Shown: piece by piece, positions 18,001-25,500 of the stretch | Layout: the number at the start of each line of letters is the position of its first letter | How positions within the stretch are numbered: the stretch's first letter is position 1 | NCBI RefSeq assembly: GCF_012912105.1 | Contig: NZ_QMEA01000017.1 | Coordinates: forward strand, 1-64,000 | Direction: 5' to 3' | Source of the DNA: Brasilonema sp. UFV-L1 | Lineage (GTDB): Bacteria > Cyanobacteriota > Cyanobacteriia > Cyanobacteriales > Nostocaceae | DNA length: 64,000 nucleotides | The notes under the pieces: model-generated | Database searches by the model: none | What the model was told of the DNA's origin: nothing | Seen by the model: the letters and a program-made list of their open reading frames with translations, nothing else | Translations under genes and position numbers: made by a program

Positions 18001-19423
18001 TTGGGAGCAAGTTTTGGCAATTGAGCTAATAGGAATTTACGACAACTTTTTTGAGTTAGGGGGACATTCTCTACTGCTTCCCCAATTGCTTCCTCAAATG
18101 GAAGAAGTTTTTCAGGTGAAGTTACCTGTCATGTACTTGTTTGAAAAACCTACTATCGCTGCACTTGCTGAGATTATTCATAAAGGTTTTCAATCGGGCA
18201 TTTTGGTAAACTTAAACACGACAACTGTTCAAAACTTGCAGGTTGATGCTGTTTTAGACCCCACGATTTTACCGCCTGCTAGCAACTTTGAGCCTCTGAC
18301 TGAACCTGCTAATATTTTCTTAACTGGAGCTACGGGATTTTTAGGAGTCTTTTTACTTGGTGAACTCCTTGAGGAAACCGCAGCTAAAGTTTATTGTCTG
18401 GTTCGCAACTGTAAAACAATTGCACAGGGCAGGCAGAAAATTTTTAAAAACCTGCAACGCTATTTACTGGGACATGTGCTGGAAAACGAGAAACTCAACT
18501 CCCGGATTATTCCCATACTTGGCGATTTATCCCAGCCGCTTTTGGGACTAGATGAGCAACAGTTTTACCAGCTAGCAAGCGTTATTGATATTATTTATCA
18601 CGCTGGCGCTAATGTGAATCTACTTTATCCCTACACAGCCGTGCGAACTGCAAACGTGCAGGGTACTCAGGAAATTTTGAGATTATCCAGTCTTCACAAA
18701 CTCAAACCCGTACATTACATTTCGTCCCTTGGTGTGTTTGAATCGGCTGGCTATTCTGCTAAGAAAAAACCCATCCAAGAAGAAGACAACCTCGATGATT
18801 GTGAAGCAGTCTATGGTGGCTACTGTCAAAGTAAATGGGTAGCAGAGAAAATAATGAAAACTGCCCAGTCACGAGGAATTCCAGTCAGTATTTACCGCCC
18901 TGGAATGATTAGCAGTCATAGCCAAACTGGTGCTTCTAATACTGAGGATATGCTATCCTGCCTAGTTAAGCAGTTTATCCAGCAAGGAACTGCGCCTGAT
19001 TTGGATATAACCATAGACATGTCGCCTGTGGATTATGTGAGCAAAGCCATTGTCTATCTATCGCAGCACAAAGAATCTCTGGGACAAATCTTTCATTTGG
19101 TTAATCCTCAGTCTTTACACTTGAGCCAATTCATCAAAGAAATTTCTGCTCTTGGCTACGACCTCAAGCAACTAGAATATGACCAGTGGCTATCAGAATT
19201 GAGAAATATCGCGATTAGTTCTCAAGAGAATGCTTTGGGTGCTATGTTACCTCTTTTCACCGAAAAAATTACTGGAACGCAGCTAACCTATCTGGAACTC
19301 TGCTCAATCGGGTTACAGTTTGACTGCCAAAACACGCTCAGGAAGCTGGTCGATACTTCGATCATATGTCCACCAGTAGATAGAAAATTGCTTGGCACTT
19401 ATTTTTCCTATTTAATCAGGTAG
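15071..19423 (+). CDS. NRPS-like synthetase: A (Gly code) - methyltransferase - T - reductase, no C domain
   Basis: 1450 residues. Domain order: adenylation domain from about 15 (YTSGSTGKPKG near 174, NMYGPTETT near 310, GELGEIE-type A8 near 435); N-methyltransferase inserted between A8 and A9 (about 490-830, SAM motif ILEIGCGTG near 542); rest of the A domain (SGKVDRRSLP near 940); thiolation domain (FFELGGHSLL near 993); thioester reductase (FLTGATGFLG near 1081, YCQSK near 1250). Pocket residues read by eye give D-I-L-Q-L-G-M-I-W-K, the classic glycine code. There is no condensation domain, so it would load glycine, N-methylate it and release it reductively as an aldehyde or alcohol, or feed another enzyme. 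A dispersed repeat adds about 10 residues inside the methyltransferase (16975-17023). The ribosome site is weak. Confidence 0.9.
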   Translation: MFNKNQEFVTEVDFSQTACIHQLFEYQAQQTPNSVAVIFEDKQLTYKQLNSLSNKVAHYLRTLGVGSQMLVGICVERSLHTIIGLLGILKAGAAYLPLDPVYPQERITLMLADAQVSVILTQSKLQGILDAAIVTQPTIVVCIDSDWHEIDSQSDENPVSGVTPDNLAYTIYTSGSTGKPKGVQIEHRSVVNFLTSMRHEPGMTAEDVLVAVTTISFDIAGLEIYLPLSVGAVLVLVSREVATNGELLKEELSRTNATIMQATPATWQMLLAAGWQGNKHLKILCGGEALTQKLASGLLTKCYSLWNMYGPTETTIWSTVYKVESKDAPIVIGRAIANTQIYLLDQNLRHQTDPVKPVAVGVPGELYIGGMGVARGYLNRPDLTHERFIRDPFSGKPGTRLYKTGDLARYLSDGNIEFIGRIDNQVKIRGFRIELGEIEEVLRQHSAVREAVVICREDETDDKRLVAYVVPEDQYQDTSFEQTAQWQQIWDDTYSQPTAEVDPTFNINGWNNSYTGLPVPAQEVREWVDHTVARILSLKPKQILEIGCGTGLLLFRIAPHCKYYCGTDITPASVRYIEQQLHSLQQNWSQVKLYQRAADNLEGIGDETFDTVVINSVIQYFPSIDYLVGVLESAIRLQASALRAIARVGPGGFVFLGDVRSLPLLEAFHTSVQLYQAPASLSTNQLRQHIQERMNQEKGLVIDPAFFTALQQYLPQISNVQIQLKRGRYHNELVRFRYDVILQVGGEVAPVVEHPWLDWQNEQLTLPALRQLLVAKEPEILGIRRVPNARILADVKAIELLASSNALQNVAQLREAVREMTQAAVDPEDIWALSAELPYTVEINWSGSGNDGYYDVVLKRVMGNPPTSQQVTDVVRANMPLFAGEGQRKRLDWSVFANNPMQKNATEQLVPQLRSYLKAKLIESMIPSSFVIMDSLPLTPSGKVDRRSLPSPNQTRPDLEVAYVAPRNSIEEQLAQIWEQVLAIELIGIYDNFFELGGHSLLLPQLLPQMEEVFQVKLPVMYLFEKPTIAALAEIIHKGFQSGILVNLNTTTVQNLQVDAVLDPTILPPASNFEPLTEPANIFLTGATGFLGVFLLGELLEETAAKVYCLVRNCKTIAQGRQKIFKNLQRYLLGHVLENEKLNSRIIPILGDLSQPLLGLDEQQFYQLASVIDIIYHAGANVNLLYPYTAVRTANVQGTQEILRLSSLHKLKPVHYISSLGVFESAGYSAKKKPIQEEDNLDDCEAVYGGYCQSKWVAEKIMKTAQSRGIPVSIYRPGMISSHSQTGASNTEDMLSCLVKQFIQQGTAPDLDITIDMSPVDYVSKAIVYLSQHKESLGQIFHLVNPQSLHLSQFIKEISALGYDLKQLEYDQWLSELRNIAISSQENALGAMLPLFTEKITGTQLTYLELCSIGLQFDCQNTLRKLVDTSIICPPVDRKLLGTYFSYLIR
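16975..17023 (+). repeat. Dispersed repeat inserted in frame in the methyltransferase domain
   Basis: GCCTTCAGGCGTCTGCGCTC followed by GCGCAATCGCTCGCG is typical of the intergenic repeats of this genome. It encodes RLQASALRAIAR between VLESA and VGPGGFVFLGDVRSL. Related methyltransferase domains, as I remember them from McyA, run VLEGA directly into about five residues and PGG. Confidence 0.65.
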
Positions 19424-19439
19424 CAGTTTTCTCTATCCA

Positions 19440-19753
19440 TACATAACTACATTGGACTATCAGATAGCACCAACTATCAAAGAGGAGTTCCCTCTGGATT
19501 ACGCGCTTGTAAATGCAGATGATCACTTATCGAATATTTTCTTCTCTGTAAGTAATAAATAGGATAATTTTGAAGTGAAAGGTGATGTTAAAGGCTCTCT
19601 CTACTAAAGCTCGTTGATGGCAAGAAGACCGGATGGGCTTTGTTGGAAAATTGGTATAAAGAAGAGTCAAATGTTGACGAGTTATCATTCATTCGCTTAC
19701 TTGGTAAGTTACGAAGGCTGTCAATCTTAAACTTCCGGAGTGCTCCCAATTAA
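19440..19753 (+). pseudogene. Decayed gene after the A-MT-T-R synthetase
   Basis: Three coding-like pieces read in order: YITTLDYQIAPTIKEEFPLD to FFSVSNK, an in-frame TAG at 19560, then DNFEVKGDVKGSL. A +1 shift near 19600 leads into LLKLVDGKKTGWALLENWYK and ends FRSAPN at 19753. One stop and one frameshift are enough to explain it. The LLKLVDGKKT...LRRLSIL part resembles a small winged-helix or PqqD-like module; the family is not identified. It starts 17 bases after the synthetase stop, so it was probably co-transcribed with it. Confidence 0.6.
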
Positions 19754-19768
19754 ACTATACTCGAGTAG

Positions 19769-20417
19769 TTAGGATTTCAAAATAGTGCTTGCTACAATAC
19801 TCATACGCTTTTCTTCAGCTATTACTCCGTGAGCAAGAGGCTTAACCTGAGCAAGGACACCAAGCTTTTTGAAATATTCCTGAAACTGAAAGCCTGTGTA
19901 GACGAGTATTTCCCCAATGTCAAGCGTTACCATTTGAGGTTCAGTAGCGCCTTCAGGCTGGATCATTAAATTTGATGTAGGTCCTACAATGCTTTGCATA
20001 AAGCTCTTGTCCCGGTGCAGTTCTAGTATCACTTTTTCCCGATAATATGTAGGTTTGATTTGGAGAATACAAGAAAGATCTAAATTGAGATCTAAGTAAC
20101 TTCTCAACTCTTCAAGCAGAGGAGAATTGATGTGACGGTCAATAAACTGTGCAATTTCATATCCTTGGTTGTGAGGCAAATTTTCAACTTCAGGTAGGCT
20201 TTCTAGGTTCACATTATTTTCAGGTATAAAGAATCTATTTCTATCCCCTGAATGTAAATTTTGAGAGATGTGGAATCCGATAAATTTGAGCATAGTCGTG
20301 TAATCTCAGCTTGTGTTCCTCTTGATTTTGCCTTAACCAAAAGAATTCTTCCTGGATGGGTAAGTTGCGAACAATTTCTGTTTGTGGAAGTTGAATCTCA
20401 AAATCAACTTTCTGCAT
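19769..20417 (-). pseudogene. Frameshifted oxygenase-like gene (2OG-Fe(II) / IPNS-like)
   Basis: Two frames join into one protein. From ATG 20417: MQKVDFEIQLPQTEIVRNLP to RIPHLSKFTFRG, stopping at 20241. The adjacent frame continues DRNRFFIPENNVNLE to SIVASTILKS, ending at 19769. Removing one G from the GGGG run near 20245 makes a single frame of about 216 residues. The C-terminal part has HRD, a distal His in PLAHGV and KRMSIVAS, in the order of an isopenicillin-N-synthase-like iron oxygenase (H-x-D...H...R-x-S). It would have been a tailoring hydroxylase. A 174-residue frame starting at 20293 (MLKFIGFHIS) could still be translated, so loss of function is likely but not proven. Confidence 0.55.
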
Positions 20418-20565
20418 ATCTGTTCCGATAAATTTGAGCATAGTCGTGTCATCTGCGCTTGGGTTCCTTTCTATTTTGAAGAATTCTTCCTAGATGGGTA
20501 AGTTGCCAACAATTTCTGTTTCTGGCAGTTAAATCTCCAAATCAACTTTCTGTATATATTTGTTT
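20279..20565. repeat. Tandem duplication of the oxygenase 5' end, 148-bp period
   Basis: The block starting GATAAATTTGAGCATAGTCG at 20279 recurs at 20427. The copies stay alignable through AGAATTCTTCCT, GATGGGTAAGTTG, AACAATTTCTGTTT and AAATCAACTTTCTG. The upstream copy has diverged: an 11-base deletion, and CAA changed to a stop in the gene frame. Confidence 0.85.
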
Positions 20566-20648
20566 CGAGTGTCTATATTTTGTACTATAGTGGTCGCCAA
20601 GACAAGTTAGGACCAGTTGGGGACTCGCATACAGTCACGTATTCTGTG

Positions 20649-20741
20649 ATACCAGTTTTCCATGAAGCTGCATAGAATAGCTCCTTTACCCGACAAGCTT
20701 TTAAGCTTTCCATTCTGTGCAGCTTCATACCGAATTGGTAT
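20649..20741. repeat. MITE-like inverted-repeat element
   Basis: Imperfect 30-bp inverted arms: ATACCAGTTTTCCATGAAGC (left, from 20649), with a right arm ending GCTTCATACCGAATTGGTAT at 20741, enclosing about 33 bases that contain a second palindrome AAGCTTTTAAGCTT. About 24 of 30 arm positions pair. No coding capacity. It lies 58 bases before the SDR gene. Confidence 0.55.
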
Positions 20742-20799
20742 AAGTTGCTCATTGTCCTAATCTGCCTGTATCTCCCTACAATATGATGACAAGGGTGAA

Positions 20800-21582
20800 A
20801 TGACTCAAGAGAAATTTTTGTTAGGTCGTGTTGCTATGGTAACAGGCGGAGCCTCTGGAATTGGCAGGGCTATGGCTCTCGCTTTTGCCCAAGCAGGAGC
20901 TGATGTAGCGATCGGCTCCCGCACTGCTAGCACAAGTCCGTGCAAAAACGAAATCGAGGCACGGGGAGTCAGGGCGCTGGCGATGAACCTTGATGTCACA
21001 TCAGCTAATTCGGTGCTGGCTTTTTACGAGGCTGTAGTCAAAACCTTTGGCAAAGTGGACATCCTTGCCAATTCTGCCGGAATCGGTGCCGAGCAGTCAA
21101 TATGCAATCATCCTGACGAAGTTTGGGATCAACTCATCAATGTTAACCTCAACGGCGTCTATCGCACCATCAAGCTTTGTCTGCCGGGGATGATTTCGCG
21201 CCGGTGGGGTCGCATTATCAATATTGCCTCCACCGCTGCTGAGGTAGGTTCTCCTACCAATGCTGCCTACTGCGCTTCTAAGGCAGCAGTAGTGGGGCTA
21301 ACCCGCTGCGTGGCATTAGAGGGAGCGCCTTATGGTGTTACCTGCAACGCCATTAGTCCCGGCTGGGTAGAAACTAAACTCGGCAAAAGCTGGATGACAG
21401 AGATTGCCGAAACTTCTAATCTGCCGTTTTCTGAATACATCCAACAAGTAAAGCAGGCGAATCCGCAGAAGAGAATGATACAGCCTGAAGAGATTGGCTC
21501 TCTAGCTGTCTTCCTTTGCCGTGATGAAGCGTTGGGTATTACAATGCAAAATATTACTGTATCAGCTGGTTCGCTTTGGTAG
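20800..21582 (+). CDS. Short-chain dehydrogenase/reductase (FabG-like)
   Basis: 260 residues. Cofactor motif TGGASGIG near 16, NSAGIG near 89, catalytic Ser in INIASTAAE and YCASK (Tyr/Lys) near 155, then SPGWVETKLG. A classical SDR using NAD(P)H to reduce a carbonyl or oxidise an alcohol. An AAGGGTG ribosome site precedes the ATG. The substrate is unknown. Its place between two synthetases suggests tailoring, or a role with the S-formylglutathione hydrolase 105 bases downstream; both are inference. Confidence 0.85.
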   Translation: MTQEKFLLGRVAMVTGGASGIGRAMALAFAQAGADVAIGSRTASTSPCKNEIEARGVRALAMNLDVTSANSVLAFYEAVVKTFGKVDILANSAGIGAEQSICNHPDEVWDQLINVNLNGVYRTIKLCLPGMISRRWGRIINIASTAAEVGSPTNAAYCASKAAVVGLTRCVALEGAPYGVTCNAISPGWVETKLGKSWMTEIAETSNLPFSEYIQQVKQANPQKRMIQPEEIGSLAVFLCRDEALGITMQNITVSAGSLW

Positions 21583-21687
21583 AATTTACAACTGGAGTTT
21601 AGCAGCACTTCTCTACAATGCTACTAAAGTGTGGTCTATTTACTTGAAAATTGCTGTAAATGCCTCAGTAACCGAATTTCATAACTC

Positions 21688-22530
21688 ATGACTCAGCTCA
21701 ACCTCATCTGTGAATATAAATCCTTCGGTGGTAAACTCGGCTTCTTTTGTCATCCCTCGTCCACCTGCAACGGGGAAATGCGCTTTGCTGTCTATCAACC
21801 ACCACAAGCCACTCAAAAACCTGTACCAGTTCTCTATTTTCTCTCTGGTTTGACTTGCACAGAAGAGAACTTTATGGTAAAATCCGGAGCACAACAATAT
21901 GCAGCAAAATACGGTTTAATGCTGGTTGCACCGGATACTAGCCCCCGCAAGACTGGTATTCCTGGTGAAGATGATGACTGGGATTTTGGCACTGGCGCTG
22001 GCTTTTATGTAGATGCAACCGTTGAACCTTGGGCATCTCATTACCGAATGTATAGCTATGTTGTTCAAGAATTGCCTGCTTTGATTGCCGAATATTTTCC
22101 TGTACAACTGGAAAAACAAGGTATTTTCGGTCATTCGATGGGGGGACATGGTGCGCTTGTTTGTGCCATGAGAAATCCAAACTTATATAAATCAGTATCA
22201 GCCTTTTCGCCCATCACCGCACCAATACGCTGTCCTTGGGGTCAAAAGGCTTTTAGCCGATACCTTGGTGAGAATAAGGAAAGTTGGCGTGCTTACGATG
22301 CTAGTGAATTGGTCAAAGAGGTAGGATACCATAGTTCCATTCTCATCGACCAAGGTACTGCTGATAAATTTCTCAGCCAGCAATTGCTACCTGAGGTGTT
22401 TGAGCAAGCTTGTGCGGCAGTTAACCAGCCGCTAAAGCTGCGTTATCAAGACGGCTATGACCACAGTTATTATTTCATCGCCAGTTTTATTGAGGATCAC
22501 ATCCGCCACCATGCATTATCAATGAATTGA
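21688..22530 (+). CDS. fghA: S-formylglutathione hydrolase
   Basis: 280 residues of the esterase D family. Key features: YFLSGLTCTEENFM, the nucleophile elbow GHSMGGHGAL near 150, Asp in DQGTADKFL and the catalytic His in DGYDHSYYF. It splits S-formylglutathione into formate and glutathione, the last step of glutathione-dependent formaldehyde oxidation. The usual partner, alcohol dehydrogenase class III (frmA), is not in the window. The 3' end overlaps by 12 bases the end of the convergent large synthetase. Confidence 0.93.
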   Translation: MTQLNLICEYKSFGGKLGFFCHPSSTCNGEMRFAVYQPPQATQKPVPVLYFLSGLTCTEENFMVKSGAQQYAAKYGLMLVAPDTSPRKTGIPGEDDDWDFGTGAGFYVDATVEPWASHYRMYSYVVQELPALIAEYFPVQLEKQGIFGHSMGGHGALVCAMRNPNLYKSVSAFSPITAPIRCPWGQKAFSRYLGENKESWRAYDASELVKEVGYHSSILIDQGTADKFLSQQLLPEVFEQACAAVNQPLKLRYQDGYDHSYYFIASFIEDHIRHHALSMN

Positions 22531-25500
22531 GTTCATACTATATGCTTTGTTGAGACAATCTTTCAATTTCTCTGCTAGCACGTGTACATGGGGTTCATCG
22601 AGAAAAGTCAGGTGAGAACCAGGAATGTGATAGACATCTATTCCACCAGTAACTAGCTCACCCCAACCGAATAGCAGATCGTATTGTTCGCCAACAGCAT
22701 CAGTTCGACTTTGATCCTCAGTCCGCAAGAGTATCATTCGACCGGAGTAAGGTTGGAAGGTATATGTGCTAAGAGCTTGCACGTTAGCGTTTATAATGTC
22801 TAGGTGCCTGTCATCGTCTGGTAAAGGCTCTTTAATTCCCAAAAAGCGCATGTATTTCTCTCGCAGCATGTACTTGCCCCAATTGCTCCAACCCACAAGC
22901 TTTTGACTCAGGTAGCAAGGTCCTTGTTGTAAGAAATTCTCAAAATGCACGGGGATTCGCTTGAGGAATGGTAATCGCTTGCTAGAACCAAGACGACGGG
23001 TATCAAGCATAGCTAAAAGAGCGACTTCCTGATTTTTTGAGCACAGTTGCTGCGCTATCTCGAAAGCAACGACACCTCCAAAGGAGTATCCAGCCAGAAA
23101 ATAAGGACCATTGGGTTGAATTGTTTGAATTTCTCGAATATAGTGCGCTGCCATGTCTTCTATCCGAGTTAAGGGAGGTAAGTTCCCATCAAGTCCTTGT
23201 GGTTGTATGCCATAAAATGGTTGATCTGGTCCCAAATGTAGTGCTAAAGGTCGATAACACAAAATTTCTCCACCCAGAGGATGGATGCAGAAAAGAGGTG
23301 GCTTGGAACCTTTGGGTTGAATCTCAACCAAGGACGACCAACAAGCAACTGATTTCTCTTGTTCAACGAACTCCACTTCATGAGCAAGTGGTTTTTCTAG
23401 CTTTGGGCGAAGCATCTTGGCAAGTGCTTCAATTGTACCTGATTGGAAGAGGATGCCTAAGGGTAGTTTTTTGCCGAATTTATCCTGTATTTGCCCGAAT
23501 AACTTTACAGCTAACAAGGAATGCCCTCCCAAGTCAAAGAAGTTGTCTCTGACGCCAACAGGTTGTACACCTAAAATTTCTTCCCAAATTTGCTTAAGCT
23601 GTCGTTCTAACTGATTGCGGGGAGCAACAAAGGTTTTTTCTTCTGTTTGCTTGACTTGCTTCAGCACTGGTAATGCTCGACGATTGACTTTACCGTTAGG
23701 AGTTAGGGGTAAAGCATCTAGCATGACAAAGACTGTCGGAATCATATAGTTGGGTAGCTTTTCCAACAGAAAGCGCCGCAGTTCATCAGTTGTGCAGACT
23801 TGCTTTGGCTTGGGAACAACATATGCTACTAGCTGCTTGTCACCAGGAATATCCTCGCTTGCGATGACCACAGTTTCTTGCACTGCAGGATATTGACTTA
23901 GTATGGCTTCAATTTCTCCTAATTCTATGCGGAAGCCACGAATTTTTACTTGGTTGTCGATACGACCGAGAAACTCAATGTGACCATCACTTAAGTAACG
24001 TCCTAAATCCCCAGTTTTATACAGCCTATCAGAAGCAATATTCGTAAACGGATTGATAATGAATCGTTCTTGAGTGAGTTGATCACAGCCGATGTAACCA
24101 GAAGCGAGATAAGGAGTGCGGACGTAGATTTCTCCAATTTCTCCCAAACCAGCTAATTGGAACCTGCTGTTCAGCACGAGTAATTGCACATTCTCAATCC
24201 CTCGACCCAAAGGTATTATCTCTTTAAAAGTGCTGACCTCACTCTGCGCCTGGTTAGGAATCATGAAATAACCGATTGCTTGAGGTGTTTCGGTTGCGCC
24301 GTAGAAATTCACACAAGTAGCATTTGGAGCAAAATGACGGATTCTGTTTACATCCTGCTGCTTTAACACATCACCAGCAAAAAAGACATAACGCAAGTTT
24401 GTTGTGCAAACTGTCGTGTTTGCAGTCACCAGTTGTGCGATCGCTGGTGTGAGGTGAGCAATACTAATTTGCATCTGCTGCATCCAATCAGCCAATTGAC
24501 CCGGTGTTTCGATATCCTGTTGCTTGGGAATACATAAAGTTGCACCCAGTGACAGAGGTGTGAAGATATCTCGCAACAAAGGGTCATGAGATAAACCCGA
24601 TAGCATAGCGAATCTATCTGACTGATTTAGACCAAAAGTCTTTTCATGCCATTGTACAAAATGGGATAGGGGTCTGTGAGTGCCTTTAATTCCCTTGGGT
24701 TTTCCTGTGGAACCAGAGGTAAAGGCAATATAGGCTAATTGGTCTGGTTCTATTGTGACTCCTGGATTGTTTGTTGCATAATCCTGGAGTATTGTCATCC
24801 TTGAGTCAGAAAAAAGCTGCAGACGACAGTGACAAGATTCCACACACTCAACAAGTCCAGTGGGAAGTTCTTCAACATCGCCAATTTCTAGCCAAGCGCG
24901 AGGTTGAACTTGCCCAAAGCAATCAATTAAACGCGAGACGGGATAAGCTGGATCGAGAATCACAAAAGCAGCACCAGCCTTAAGAACGCCCAGCATCGCC
25001 CAAACAAGTGCAGCACTTCGGTGTCCGTAGATAGCAACTATGTCTTGAGATTGAATGTTATTTGCTAAGAGATAGTGAGCAAGTTGGTTAGCACGCTTTT
25101 CGAGTTCGGCATATGTCCAAGCAATCTGTGCATCTACAACTGCTAGTTGTTGTGGGACTCTTTGGGCTTGTTGAGAAATTCTATTATGAACTGCTGCTTG
25201 CCATTCTACAAGAAGTTGTTGCTGTGGATTTGGTAAAAGTAATTCTGCTTTCCGGGTAACAAGAGACAGCGAAGTAATGCTTGCTTGTGGATTCTCTACA
25301 ATTTGGATGAGCAAATGATGAAATTGATCGAGCATTTCCATCATCCGCTCTGGTGCAAAAAGGTCTGTATTGTAGACTAATTCCAGTTGAATTCCTTGTT
25401 GTTGTTCTGTAACATACAGACTTAAGTCAAACTTGGAAGCAACTTCTGGCATTGACATGGGTTCTACAACTAACCCAGGCAGATTCATATCGATGTTCCC

